Source: CALGSZ01 sp042408955
GTDB lineage: Bacteria > Chloroflexota > Chloroflexia > Thermomicrobiales > UBA6265
NCBI GenBank assembly: GCA_042408955.1
Contig: JBHOQQ010000172.1
Location: forward strand, 1 to 64,000
DNA length: 64,000 nucleotides
Reading direction: 5' to 3'
Shown: positions 52,973 through 62,117 of the stretch, piece by piece
How positions within the stretch are numbered: the stretch's first letter is position 1
Layout: every line of letters begins with the position of its first letter
The notes under the pieces: model-generated
Database searches by the model: none
Seen by the model: only the letters and a program-made list of their open reading frames with translations
What the model was told of the DNA's origin: nothing
Made by a program: the position numbers and the translations under genes

Positions 52973-53893
52973 CTACTTGAACTCGACGGGGAACCCGGCG
53001 GACGGAGGCGCAAGATCAACCCCAAACCATCGCTTGAAGCTCGCCTGATAGAGCGAGAAATCCAAACCTACCAAAAGCTCGTGAATCGCAGAGTTGAGGA
53101 AGTTCAGCCAGATCTGATCGCCTGGCTTGACCGATGCTGCGTAGGTCTGCGGTGACCACGATTCTGGCACATACTTGTATTTGTCCGGGTTTTGCGCACT
53201 GAACCACTGACCGGTCGAAAGATCGATGGCCGTTCCATCGACGCGGCCAGCGTCCAGAGCGGCGACGGAGTCGGCCACGGACGGCACCTGGATAACTTCG
53301 GCATCGGGCACGCCCGTCCAGACCAGCTCGTCGGCCCCCACGTTCTGCAAGATTGCGATCTTGAGCTTCTTGCCCTGCAAATCCGCCAGCGTGTTATAGG
53401 GAGAATCCGCAAGCAAGAGGATCGTCACGGCCTCACGATAATAGGGAATGGTGAATTCTACCTGCGTGGCGCGGGCAGCCGTCACCGTCATGAACTGGAA
53501 GTTGACATCAACCTTGTCAGTGAGCAGGTTCGGGATGCGCTGGTTCGCTTCCTGAACAACGAACTCGATGTAGTCCCGTGGTTTTTCCGTGCGCCGATCT
53601 TCCTGGGACAAGCCAAAGAGCCCGCCTGCGACCAGCTTTGCCATATCGATGTCCATACCGATCAACTGGCCATTATCATCCTCAAAGTGCCACGGCGGAT
53701 TCGCAGCGCCTGTCCCGACAATGAGCTTCCCACGATCAAGGACTTTCTTGAGCCGGCTGTCGTCAACGCTGTCAATTGCTCGCGCTCGGTGCGCCGGAAA
53801 CCCCGCTGCCGTCACGACCGCTCCGGTTGCGGCCGCCCCCGAGACAATGAGCCGCCGGCGATTGGTGAGTCCACTCAACCGCTCCCTGAACAT
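52973..53893 (-). CDS. Polar amino-acid ABC substrate-binding protein, SBP family 3
   Basis: A 306-residue exported protein. The N-terminus NRRRLIVSGAAATGAVVTAAG is a Tat-like signal. The mature part has KVLDRGKLIVGTGAANPPWHFEDDNGQLIGMDIDMAK in outline, and QVEFTIPYYREAVTILL, the usual lobes of periplasmic amino-acid receptors. ATG at 53893 follows AAGGAG. The importer operon (receptor, two permeases, ATPase) is divergent from the SelA-like enzyme gene, suggesting that enzyme acts on the imported compound. Confidence 0.92.
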   Translation of the reverse strand: MFRERLSGLTNRRRLIVSGAAATGAVVTAAGFPAHRARAIDSVDDSRLKKVLDRGKLIVGTGAANPPWHFEDDNGQLIGMDIDMAKLVAGGLFGLSQEDRRTEKPRDYIEFVVQEANQRIPNLLTDKVDVNFQFMTVTAARATQVEFTIPYYREAVTILLLADSPYNTLADLQGKKLKIAILQNVGADELVWTGVPDAEVIQVPSVADSVAALDAGRVDGTAIDLSTGQWFSAQNPDKYKYVPESWSPQTYAASVKPGDQIWLNFLNSAIHELLVGLDFSLYQASFKRWFGVDLAPPSAGFPVEFK

Positions 53894-54084
53894 GGCACAC
53901 TTCTCCTTCTCTGACAGCCGTGGCACCCTGCCCAGGATGCGCCACGGCCCCGACGTCCGCCCGGTGTTGCAGGCAAATGATTGTCTACCGAAGGGTCATC
54001 TCATGTCAACAGAGATACAATCCCTGGCAAAGTGATTTTCATCGGTGGCGCGGCGCATGAGTGCCCAATCGGAGGGAGGTTGGA

Positions 54085-55275
54085 GTGGAGATCTACCGGC
54101 GCTTAGGGGTTCGGCCCGTCATCAACTGCGCGACAACGTATACGCGCCTGGGTGGCTCGATCATGGCGCCGAGCGTCGCACAAGCGATCGCAGACGCCGC
54201 TGGATGTTTTGTCAATGTCTTTGAGCTGCAAGAGGCGGTCGGCCGCCGGCTTGCCGAGCTGACGCGCAATGAAGCGGCCTATGTCAGCAACGGTGCCGCG
54301 GCCGGCTTGGCCTTGGCGACCGCGGCCTGTATCACCGGCGAGGATGTCGCCCTTATGGCCCGGCTGCCAAACAACCTCAATGGCCTCAAAAACGAGGTGG
54401 TCGTTCATCGCTCGCAACGGAATTGGTATGACATCGCTATCCGGCAAGTCGGGGTCAAGCTCGTCGAGATTGGTCACACGATGGAGACGCAGCCGTGGGA
54501 ACTCGATGATGCCATCAACGAGCGCACGGCGGCGGTCGTCTACTTTGCCGGTAGTCACCTCAACCGAAACACGCTGCCCCTGCCGTTCGTGATCGAGCGC
54601 GCCCATGCCCGGGGTGTGCCCGTGATCGTGGACGCTGCCGCTCAGCTTCCTCCGGTTTCGAATTTGTGGCACTTCACCACGGACCTCGGTGCCGACGTCG
54701 CCATCTTTAGTGGTGGCAAAGGACTTGCGGGCCCGCAGAACAGCGGCCTGGTCGTGGGGCGTGAAGCTATCATCCGGGCGATCTGGCTGAATGGCCCGCC
54801 GTATCAACGATTCGGGCGAGCGATGAAGGTCGCGAAAGAAACGATGATCGGCCTGCTTGCCGCGGTCGAGCTCTATGTATCTACCGATCATGCGGCTCGA
54901 GCGGCAGAGTGGAGCGCGGTCGTGGATTCCTGGCGGAGCGCGTGGCAAGCTTGCTTGGCGCCAGGCATAACACTCTGGCGCGAGGAGACGAATGAAGCCG
55001 GTGAGCCGGTTCCCCGGCTGCTCCTCCGGTTCGGAGCGGAAGCACCCCTCGACCGGGACCAGATGGTCGAGCTGCTTCGCTCCGGCGATCCAGCGATCGA
55101 GGTGGTGCTGAAAGACCCGACGAGCGTTGCCTTCAGTCCGCACCTGCTCCAGCCTGGTGAGTCCGTCCAGGTGCAGGAACGTGTCGTTCAGATCCTGCGC
55201 GCTAGCCAATCAGACGGAAGGCCGGTGGCGGAAACCTTCGCAGGTGCCCATACACATACCAGACACCTGGCCTGA
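54085..55275 (+). CDS. SelA-like PLP-dependent enzyme (DgaE-type)
   Basis: A 396-residue fold-type I PLP enzyme. It has RRLGVRPVINCATTYTRLGG at the N-terminus, YVSNGAAAGLALATAACITG, IVDAAAQLPP and the PLP Lys212 in IFSGGKGLAGPQNSG. This is the SelA-related group that includes D-glucosaminate-6-phosphate ammonia lyase. It is shorter than true SelA (about 460 residues) and no selB, selC or selD is near, so selenocysteine synthesis is unlikely. A lyase or racemase acting on an amino acid is inferred. GTG at 54085 follows GGAGGGAGG. Confidence 0.82.
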   Translation: MEIYRRLGVRPVINCATTYTRLGGSIMAPSVAQAIADAAGCFVNVFELQEAVGRRLAELTRNEAAYVSNGAAAGLALATAACITGEDVALMARLPNNLNGLKNEVVVHRSQRNWYDIAIRQVGVKLVEIGHTMETQPWELDDAINERTAAVVYFAGSHLNRNTLPLPFVIERAHARGVPVIVDAAAQLPPVSNLWHFTTDLGADVAIFSGGKGLAGPQNSGLVVGREAIIRAIWLNGPPYQRFGRAMKVAKETMIGLLAAVELYVSTDHAARAAEWSAVVDSWRSAWQACLAPGITLWREETNEAGEPVPRLLLRFGAEAPLDRDQMVELLRSGDPAIEVVLKDPTSVAFSPHLLQPGESVQVQERVVQILRASQSDGRPVAETFAGAHTHTRHLA

Positions 55276-55365
55276 GACTTGACAAGCTGGCTCGGCAGGA
55301 AGGATTGTTGAGCAAACGTGGCCGCGGCACGTGGGGCCTGTCTTGGCGTCCGGCGGAGGGAATCT

Positions 55366-55929
55366 ATGGGTGCTCGGTTTCTGGTTCGCGCAACCAGTCT
55401 TGCCGTCCTCATTGGTCTGGGTATCGCGGTAGCTGGGGCCGCCCCGTCACGCTTGGCGAGCGCTCGTCTGCAGGAAGCGACGCCCGCGGCCGAGCCCACG
55501 CAAACCGAGCAGACATCGCGGGAGCGCATCGTTACGCTTGTTGCCTGGTATGCGCCCGATCCTTCAGGTGAATTCCTTACCATCGGGCCACTCCAGACGA
55601 ATCAGTTTCTGGTGGCCGGCCCTGCCACGCCAGATGATCGCACCCTGACCGGCCGCGCCGACTTTGACGATCCGGACAACAATGACCTGCCGCGCATCAC
55701 CCTGGGAGATTCCGTATTTGACGCCTACCCCGTCTATGAAGGCGATCCGGCCTCAGTCTTTCGCTGGTTGTACTTCAATGACGAGCCAGGGCAGCGGCCA
55801 GGCACGCTGGTCATGCAGATTGAGGCCAAAGCCGGACCGTATGAAGGCTATATTGGCACAGCGACCTTCGTCTCGCGCGCGGCAGAATCGGGCGGTGTGC
55901 TGGTGATCGTGCTCCGGCCAGCGGAGTAG
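55366..55929 (+). CDS. Secreted protein, unknown function
   Basis: A 187-residue protein with a signal peptide (FLVRATSLAVLIGLGIAVAGAAPS), a short Thr/Glu/Pro-rich segment, and a mature domain of about 130 residues beginning RERIVTLVAWYAPDPSGEFL. It contains an Asp-rich stretch (ADFDDPDNNDLPRITLGD) and ends with a beta strand. ATG at 55366 follows GGAGGG. I do not recognise the family. It stands between the SelA-like gene (90 bp gap) and the convergent phoX gene. Confidence 0.75.
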   Translation: MGARFLVRATSLAVLIGLGIAVAGAAPSRLASARLQEATPAAEPTQTEQTSRERIVTLVAWYAPDPSGEFLTIGPLQTNQFLVAGPATPDDRTLTGRADFDDPDNNDLPRITLGDSVFDAYPVYEGDPASVFRWLYFNDEPGQRPGTLVMQIEAKAGPYEGYIGTATFVSRAAESGGVLVIVLRPAE

Positions 55930-56059
55930 CCATCAATCCGAACGCGACAACACCAGATCGGGCACCCCGGCTGGAGTGCCCGATCGGTCTTGGTGGGGAG
56001 GAGCGCTTGCGTCTTGTCGTCAGGGCGCCACGCCGCCTTGATGCGGCTGGCACCTCCGC

Positions 56060-58045
56060 TCACGACCCGATGGAGCCGCCACCGAGCTTTTGAATCGCAA
56101 CGACGGCAGGCCGTGGCGGCGTGCTCGTTCCGGGCCACGTGGTCAGCGGTCGCTCATACGTGCCACCTTCCCCAGGGTGCTGGATCGACACGAAGAGGGT
56201 CGTGCCATCCGGAGTAAAGCAGAGACTTGCCGATTCGGCCCCGGGTACGGCGCTAAAGAACTGGCGCAAATAGCCGCGGTTGCTGCCATCCACTGGCACC
56301 GCGAATACCCCATCGTTGACCTCGAGTGAGTTCGGCTGCCCGTCCGTCGAGATCCAGAGATTCCCTTGTGGATCAAATGCGAGGTTATCCGGGTTGGCAA
56401 CTGCGCTGACCTTTTCCTTCGGAAAGCCAGCGAAGTAGGTGGATTCGTCCTCTGGATCGCCACAGAGGATAACGATCTCCCAGCGGAACGTCGTGGCAGC
56501 GTGGTCGCCGCCGTCCTCCGCGAGCTCAATAATGTGTCCCCAAGCGTTGTTGGCGCGCGGATTGGCGGCATCGACGCCCGGGTACCCCTCGGTGCCGCGC
56601 CTGGTGTTGTTCGTGAGCGCCATGTACACCCGGCCGTTGATCGGGCTAATTTCGATATCCTCGGGCCGGTCCATCTTGGTCGCGCCCAGCGCGTCAGCCG
56701 CCAGCCGCGTCTTGATCAGCACGTCCGCCTGCGAGGTGAACCCATTCGCCTCGGTCAACGGCCCTTGGCCAAACACGAGCGGCAGCCATTCACCCGTGCC
56801 GTCGTCATTGAACTTGGCGGCATAGAGCACGCCGTCGTCCAGCAGATCCATGTTCGCCGCCCGGTCATTCGGGTTATAGGCTCCGGTGCTGACGAACTTG
56901 TAGACATAGTCGAAGCGCTCATCATCGCCCATGTACAGCGCGACCCGGCCATCCGGCGCGATCCCGACGGTCACCCCCTCATGCTTGAAGCGCCCAAGGG
57001 CCGTTCGCTTCTTCGGTGTTGATTGCGGATCGTACGGATCGATCTCGACCGCCCAACCGAACCGGAACGGCTCGTTCGGCTCCTTCGTCAGATCGAAGCG
57101 GTCATAAAACTGCTCCCAGCGCCGCTCCGACGCCGCTTCAGGCAAACCGTACCGTTCATGCACGGGAATGGCGGGATGGGATGCGTCCAGGCTGCCAAGA
57201 TTGGCGAAGTATTGGTGGAAATTCTCTTCGCAGGTGACAAACGTACCCCACGGCGTGAGGCCTCCAGCGCAATTGTTGAGCGTGCCGGCCACAGTCGTGC
57301 CGCTCGCATCGGCGCTGGTCACAAGCCAGGGATGACCCAGCGCCGGACCGCTGATGGTCGTGGGCGTCGTTGCGGTGATCCGGCGGTTGTATGGGGAATC
57401 CTTGACGACTGTCCAGCGCCCTCCCTCGTCGCGCTTGATTTCGATGATGGTGACGCCGTGTGCCTGGAGCTCGATATCAACAATGCGCTGGGTTGGATTG
57501 GGGAGAAACTCGGGAATGTCCTCAGCTCCCTCTTTGTATTCCGGGTTTGGTGTCAAATAGCCAGGAAACATGAGCTCCGGGTTCGTGTATTCGTGGTTGA
57601 TGACGAGTAAGCCATGATCGCTGTTGGTTGAGCCAAGCGGAAGCGGCAAGAAGCCAAGGAAATCGTTATTGTAACCAATCATCTTGGCCTGGAGCTCTGG
57701 TGTCAGCATCTGAATATCAAATGCGGCAACGTCAGCGCTCAGGCCATCGCCCCAGGAGACGAACACCTCCGCCTGGTAGCCTGGAGCCACTTTGATGTTG
57801 GCACCGGTGTCGGCGGCGATTGGCTCGAACGTCAGCGAATCCTGGCCAGTCACTGGGCTCGCATCTTGTGCGTGCGCTTGGTGCCCGAGCACCGGACCAG
57901 TCAGCACCACCGCCGAGAGAGCCGCTCCGCCCCTAAGCAGATCCCGGCGGCTGAAGCGCCGTGTCATCACCGATAGGAGAGTCTCGCCACGTCCAGCCGC
58001 CGAGTAGACCTGCCGTTTACCACCTTCGTAGTCAATCTCCCTCAC
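56060..58045 (-). CDS. phoX: PhoX-family alkaline phosphatase (DUF839)
   Basis: A 661-residue Tat-exported enzyme. The signal is RRFSRRDLLRGGAALSAVVL. The body has the PhoX/DUF839 pattern: VSWGDGL, VINHEYTNPELMFPGY, NNCAGGLTPWGTFVTCEENFHQYF, GRFKHEGVTVGIAPDGRVALYMGDDERFDYVYKFVS, MDRPEDIEISP and NPDNLAFDPQGNLWISTDGQPN in outline. PhoX enzymes use calcium and iron to release phosphate from organic esters outside the cell. The start is GTG at 58045 with AAGGAGGAG. Low phosphate would be the usual inducer; no pho box was recognised. Confidence 0.9.
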   Translation of the reverse strand: MREIDYEGGKRQVYSAAGRGETLLSVMTRRFSRRDLLRGGAALSAVVLTGPVLGHQAHAQDASPVTGQDSLTFEPIAADTGANIKVAPGYQAEVFVSWGDGLSADVAAFDIQMLTPELQAKMIGYNNDFLGFLPLPLGSTNSDHGLLVINHEYTNPELMFPGYLTPNPEYKEGAEDIPEFLPNPTQRIVDIELQAHGVTIIEIKRDEGGRWTVVKDSPYNRRITATTPTTISGPALGHPWLVTSADASGTTVAGTLNNCAGGLTPWGTFVTCEENFHQYFANLGSLDASHPAIPVHERYGLPEAASERRWEQFYDRFDLTKEPNEPFRFGWAVEIDPYDPQSTPKKRTALGRFKHEGVTVGIAPDGRVALYMGDDERFDYVYKFVSTGAYNPNDRAANMDLLDDGVLYAAKFNDDGTGEWLPLVFGQGPLTEANGFTSQADVLIKTRLAADALGATKMDRPEDIEISPINGRVYMALTNNTRRGTEGYPGVDAANPRANNAWGHIIELAEDGGDHAATTFRWEIVILCGDPEDESTYFAGFPKEKVSAVANPDNLAFDPQGNLWISTDGQPNSLEVNDGVFAVPVDGSNRGYLRQFFSAVPGAESASLCFTPDGTTLFVSIQHPGEGGTYERPLTTWPGTSTPPRPAVVAIQKLGGGSIGS

Positions 58046-58290
58046 AGCTTCTCCTCCTTGGAGACCACTCTCGTCCTCCGCGGTTCGGGCTTGCTGCTGG
58101 CCCGGCCGCCCTCTGCTGACGATCGTACGGCAGCGGCGCTGCGCGAATGTCAAGAAACGGTCAACTCCTTGCAAGATCACCGTGCTCAACCTCGCTTCCG
58201 CTAGCTTGACGAGGAAAACAGAAGCTGCCAGCATGACCGATTGTGTCGCCCGGAACCGCGCGGGCGCGAAGGAACAAACGACGGAGAAGC

Positions 58291-58956
58291 ATGAGGACGG
58301 TGGAGACCCCGACATCGCTTGTACGCACGAACGAGACGCTTGACGTGATTCACCAGCGCCGGAGCATCGGCAAGATGCTGCCCGACCGGCCACCCCGCGA
58401 GCTGATCGAGCAGATCCTCGACGCAGCCACCTGGGCACCCTGCCACCATGTCACCGACCCTTGGCGCTTCGTGGTGCTGGCCGGCAGTGCGCGCGAGGAG
58501 CTTGGCGCGATCATGGCGCGCAGCAAAGCACAAGGGCGGGATCTGACGGACGAGACAGTCCGCGCCGCAGTCGAGCGCGAGCGGGCAAAGCCCTTGCGCG
58601 CTCCGGTGATCATCGTGGTGGGAATCGAGCCATCGAATCATCCCAAAGCCATCGAGATTGAGGAGATTGCCGCTGGGGCCGCCGCGATTCAAAACATGTT
58701 GCTGGCAGCCCACAGCCTTGGTCTGGCCACGATCTGGCGCACGGGAGCACCAGCCTACGACCCCGCGGTGAAATCCTGGCTCGGGTTTTCACCCGTGGCG
58801 CACATCCTCGGGTTGATTTACGTGGGCTATCCCGCGGCTGCTCCCCGGCGTGCCCGCCACATCCCGGCCGCCGAGGTCACCCAGTGGCGCGGATGGGATG
58901 ACGATGACCGGCAGCCCTTCCCGGTTGCGCTTGACACCAGCACCGACCGTGGCTAG
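58291..58956 (+). CDS. Nitroreductase-family FMN oxidoreductase
   Basis: A 221-residue nitroreductase-fold protein. FMN-binding features are HQRRSIGKMLPDRPP at the N-terminus, LDAATWAPCHHVTDPWRFVVLAG, and GAAAIQNMLLAAHSLGLATIWRTG. It reduces nitro, quinone or related substrates with NAD(P)H, or may serve another role within this broad family. ATG at 58291 follows CGGAGAAG. It is divergent from phoX. Confidence 0.88.
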   Translation: MRTVETPTSLVRTNETLDVIHQRRSIGKMLPDRPPRELIEQILDAATWAPCHHVTDPWRFVVLAGSAREELGAIMARSKAQGRDLTDETVRAAVERERAKPLRAPVIIVVGIEPSNHPKAIEIEEIAAGAAAIQNMLLAAHSLGLATIWRTGAPAYDPAVKSWLGFSPVAHILGLIYVGYPAAAPRRARHIPAAEVTQWRGWDDDDRQPFPVALDTSTDRG

Positions 58957-58975
58957 GCTGAAGTCCTACAAAATA

Positions 58976-58996
58976 GGTCAGAATTAATGTCTGACC
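58976..58996. promoter_or_regulatory. Perfect inverted repeat GGTCAGA-N7-TCTGACC
   Basis: Two 7-bp arms (58976-58982 and 58990-58996) flank ATTAATG, an AT-rich centre, between the nitroreductase stop and the DUF3386 gene. This looks like a dimeric regulator site or a small terminator hairpin. Confidence 0.45.
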
Positions 58997-59030
58997 AGAG
59001 GCAGTGGTGATCAAAGGAGCAGTGACGCCA

Positions 59031-59705
59031 ATGACCGAAGGGGCAGCAACCGGCATGCTCGGTGACCCGCGTGCCCACCAGATCCTCCAGGCTGCTTACC
59101 GGCGATCCTATTACTTCCCACGCGATTTCCGCGGATTTTCCGCCAAAGTCCGGTACATGGACGGCACGAGGGATATGAGCGGTGAGGTCCTGGTCCACGG
59201 CCCGCGGGCGGTCGAGCTCGATTTGCCGGCCCCGGCAGATGTCGTCTCCTGGACGCGGCAGGAGATTGCGTCGCTTATCGGACACCGCTGGCCGGTAGAG
59301 TATGAAGCAAGCGATGGCCGGCACATGCTCACAATCCATGACGACGGTCATCCGCTCGGGTGCCTCATCCGTTTTGCGGATGATCCGTTTGCGTCATCGT
59401 ATCGCGTTGATGATCGCCGCATTACCCAAATCACCCGCACCATGGGCAGTACGCGGTTCGTCATCACGATTCAGGAGCATGCTGTCACCAGCGATGAGCG
59501 CCTGCTGCCGGTGCACTTCACCGTTGTGTATTGGGAGTTGACGACGAACCGGTTGATACGCGCGGACGCGTATTCCGACCAATACGCGGGCATTGATGGC
59601 CTGTATTTGCCGACGTTGCGCCGTGTGGTGAGCGCCACCGATAGCGGCATCGAAACACGGCAGATTCGTCTGGCAGAACACCGGCTTGTGGAACGCGTGC
59701 AGTAG
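59031..59705 (+). CDS. DUF3386-family protein
   Basis: A 224-residue protein with no membrane segment. It begins with HQILQAAYRRSYYFPRDFRGFSAKVRYMDG, in outline, and ends with ADAYSDQYAGIDGLYLPTLRRVVSATDSG, which I recall as the DUF3386 pattern known from cyanobacteria and Chloroflexota. Its function is not known. ATG at 59031 has AGGAG 12 bases upstream; a GTG at 59004 is possible. It is followed by a 7-bp hairpin. Confidence 0.7.
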   Translation: MTEGAATGMLGDPRAHQILQAAYRRSYYFPRDFRGFSAKVRYMDGTRDMSGEVLVHGPRAVELDLPAPADVVSWTRQEIASLIGHRWPVEYEASDGRHMLTIHDDGHPLGCLIRFADDPFASSYRVDDRRITQITRTMGSTRFVITIQEHAVTSDERLLPVHFTVVYWELTTNRLIRADAYSDQYAGIDGLYLPTLRRVVSATDSGIETRQIRLAEHRLVERVQ

Positions 59706-59707
59706 CG

Positions 59708-59726
59708 GCAGGTGCGCTCCACCTGC
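59708..59726 (+). terminator. Weak terminator-like hairpin after the DUF3386 gene
   Basis: GCAGGTG (59708-59714), loop CGCTC, CACCTGC (59720-59726): a perfect 7-bp stem three bases after the stop codon, without a U tract. Confidence 0.4.
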
Positions 59727-59811
59727 GAGTGCCACGCGCTCCGCGATTGCGAATCCGTGCCGCAAGCGCTTGGAAATCTTGGTAATTCTCGCATTTCACT
59801 GCGAATCTACG

Positions 59812-59820
59812 TGGTATGAT
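59812..59820 (+). promoter_or_regulatory. Extended -10 promoter for the heme-uptake genes
   Basis: TGGTATGATCC (TATGAT at 59815-59820) lies 169 bp before the first heme ABC gene. Just upstream, ATTCTCGCA...TGCGAATCT (59784-59808) is an imperfect inverted repeat placed where an iron-responsive repressor could bind. Confidence 0.4.
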
Positions 59821-59988
59821 CCTCGACGGCATGATCGTGCCATCTTGGTCCGGACGACCGTGGCGCCACCTGTCCGGCCAGTGCTGAACCGAAAGCGCTC
59901 AGCGAGAGTCCGTCACCCCGCAGGGGGCAATGCGGTGGGTCGCAGGGCTCACCACCCTTGGTTCCGGCGCACCGCGCGTGAGGTCCGA

Positions 59989-61002
59989 ATGATCGTGATG
60001 CGACGCACCCTACGGCTGGTTTCTCTCGTCCTCTTCACAGTTTTGATGGTAGGCACGGCAATCCCTGCACTGGCCCAAGAAGCAGGCACCCCAGGGCCCG
60101 CGACCCCAGCCGTGCCGCCAGTGCCACAACTGCCAGTAACGGTCACCGACGCGTTCGGCAACAGCGAGACCGTCACTGATGTCAGCCGGATCGTTCCATT
60201 GAGTGGCGATATCGCGGAAATCATCTGGACACTCGGACTCGGCGCAAACATCGTCGGTGTTGATGTCAGCGCCGTCTACCCTCCGGACTTGCTCCGGCTG
60301 CCGAAGATTGGCTTCGAGCGCCAGCTTTCGGCCGAGGGCATCCTCTCGCTCAACCCCACCGTGGTGATCGGCAAAGAGCAGGCAGGACCTGCCGCTGCTC
60401 TCGATCAGGTGCGCGCCGCGGGCGTGCCGGTGGTGATCGTTGCTGAGCCGCAGACGATTGAGGCACCTACTGCCAAGATCCGCGCGGTTGCGGCAGCGCT
60501 CGGGATTCCTGCGGCTGGCGAGGAACTCGCCAATCGCGTGCAAGCGGAGATCGACGCCGCCCGCGATCTTGCCGCTCAGGCAACGTCGCGCCCGCGCGTC
60601 CTCTTCCTTTACGTCCGCGGAGGCGGCACCCAGCTCTTGGCCGGAGCAGGCACGGTGGCCAATGCCATGATCGAAGCCGCTGGAGCAATTGACGCCGGGG
60701 CTGACACTGGCTTGCAAGGGTTTGTGCCGGTCACTGCCGAGGCGATTGTCGCCGCGCAGCCAGATGTGATCATCACACCGAGCTCGGGTGTCGAATCCAT
60801 CGGTGGCATCGAAGGGGTGCTGGCTATCCCAGGCGTGGCGCAGACGCCTGCCGCCGAGCAGAAGCGCATCCTGATCTACGATGACTTGGAGTTTCTCGGC
60901 ATGACGCCACGCACCGGCCAGATGCTCCTGGATCTGGTGCACGCGCTGCATCCGGAGCTAGCCGAAGCCACGCCAGCGGCATCTCCCGCCGCCTCGTCGT
61001 GA
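59989..61002 (+). CDS. hmuT: Heme ABC transporter substrate-binding protein
   Basis: A 337-residue exported receptor. A signal peptide ends at PALAQEA, a Pro-rich linker follows, then RIVPLSGDIAEIIWTLGLGANIVGVDVSAVYPPDLLRLPKIGFERQLSAEGILSLNPTVVIG in outline, the classic HmuT opening. GTQLLAGAGTVANAMIEAAG is also typical. It captures heme for the two-gene transporter that follows. Heme rather than siderophore or B12 is inferred from the family pattern. ATG at 59989. Confidence 0.88.
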   Translation: MIVMRRTLRLVSLVLFTVLMVGTAIPALAQEAGTPGPATPAVPPVPQLPVTVTDAFGNSETVTDVSRIVPLSGDIAEIIWTLGLGANIVGVDVSAVYPPDLLRLPKIGFERQLSAEGILSLNPTVVIGKEQAGPAAALDQVRAAGVPVVIVAEPQTIEAPTAKIRAVAAALGIPAAGEELANRVQAEIDAARDLAAQATSRPRVLFLYVRGGGTQLLAGAGTVANAMIEAAGAIDAGADTGLQGFVPVTAEAIVAAQPDVIITPSSGVESIGGIEGVLAIPGVAQTPAAEQKRILIYDDLEFLGMTPRTGQMLLDLVHALHPELAEATPAASPAASS

Positions 61003-61022
61003 GGAGACGTTGAGCAACGCTC

Positions 61023-62117
61023 ATGCTGCCGGCCGCCGCGTTTCACCGGCGTTGGAAAGACGGATGGCGAGGCACCACCAGCGTGCCTCGCATCCCGGCA
61101 ACCGTCCTTCTTCCAACGCTCACCGCCGCCCTGATCGCCGGTGTGCTGCTCGCTATCGGCATCGGGGCGGTGCGTATTGCGCCGGAGCAGGTTGTCGCCA
61201 TCATCCTTCACCACGCGGGCATCGATCTGGATGTCGAGTACACCCACCAGCAAGCCGCGATCGTCTGGGCAATCCGCCTGCCGCGCGTGCTCACGGCGAT
61301 CCTGGTCGGAAGCGCCCTTGCCGTCTCCGGTGCAGCGTTGCAGGGCATGTTTCGCAATCCCCTCGCCGATCCTGGCCTCATCGGCGTGTCGAGCGGGGCC
61401 GCGCTAGGAGCGGTCGCTTCCGTCGCGCTCGGGATGAGCTGGCTTGGCATCGCGACGATGCCGGTTTGCGCCTTCATTGGCGGTATGGCGACCGCGGTGA
61501 CCGTGTACCTCCTGTCGCGCCACCATGGGCGGACGGAGATTGTGACGCTGGTGCTCACGGGCATCGCGCTGAACACCTTCGCCGGGGCCGGCACGGGATT
61601 GCTCACCTACATCGCGAGTGATCAGCAGATCCGGGCGGTGGTCTTTTGGTCACTCGGAAGCTTGGGCAGCGCGACGTGGCGCGGCGTGCTCGTGACACTG
61701 CCGTTCGTGGCAATCGGTCTGGTTGCCGCGCCGCGGTGGGGACCGGTGCTCAATTTGTTCGTGCTCGGTGAGCGGGAGGCACGGCACCTTGGTGTCGATA
61801 CGGAGCGGGTCCGTCTTGAGTTGATCTTCCTGACGGCACTGATGACGGGAGCGGCGGTGGCGGTGGCAGGAGTGGTCGGTTTCGTCGGCCTGATCGTTCC
61901 TCACCTGATCCGACTGGTGGCCGGGCCAGATCACCGGGTCCTTCTGCCGGCGAGCGCGCTTGGAGGGGCAGCCATGCTCCTCTTTGCTGATTTGGCGGCG
62001 CGCACCGTCGCTGCTCCCGCTGAGCTACCCCTCGGCGTCGTGACGGCGCTGATCGGCGGACCGTTTCTGCTCGTGCTGATGCTGCGCACGCGAAAGGCTC
62101 ACGGCGGTTGGGGATGA
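61023..62117 (+). CDS. hmuU: Heme ABC transporter permease, FecCD family
   Basis: A 364-residue permease with eight to ten membrane helices. RLPRVLTAILVGSALAVSGAALQGMFRNPLADPGLIGVSSGA, in outline, is the strongest FecCD signature. VVGFVGLIVPHLIRLVAGPDHR is the second conserved block, where the ATPase docks. It lies 20 bp after hmuT. Its TGA overlaps the start of the ATPase gene. Confidence 0.93.
   Translation: MLPAAAFHRRWKDGWRGTTSVPRIPATVLLPTLTAALIAGVLLAIGIGAVRIAPEQVVAIILHHAGIDLDVEYTHQQAAIVWAIRLPRVLTAILVGSALAVSGAALQGMFRNPLADPGLIGVSSGAALGAVASVALGMSWLGIATMPVCAFIGGMATAVTVYLLSRHHGRTEIVTLVLTGIALNTFAGAGTGLLTYIASDQQIRAVVFWSLGSLGSATWRGVLVTLPFVAIGLVAAPRWGPVLNLFVLGEREARHLGVDTERVRLELIFLTALMTGAAVAVAGVVGFVGLIVPHLIRLVAGPDHRVLLPASALGGAAMLLFADLAARTVAAPAELPLGVVTALIGGPFLLVLMLRTRKAHGGWG

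Noticed and set aside
54085..55275. True selenocysteine synthase (SelA)
   Set aside because: About 60 residues shorter than SelA, no sel genes nearby, and next to an amino-acid importer. A SelA-like lyase fits better.
59727..59988. Cobalamin riboswitch before the heme ABC genes
   Set aside because: The B12-box consensus is absent and the receptor matches HmuT rather than BtuF.
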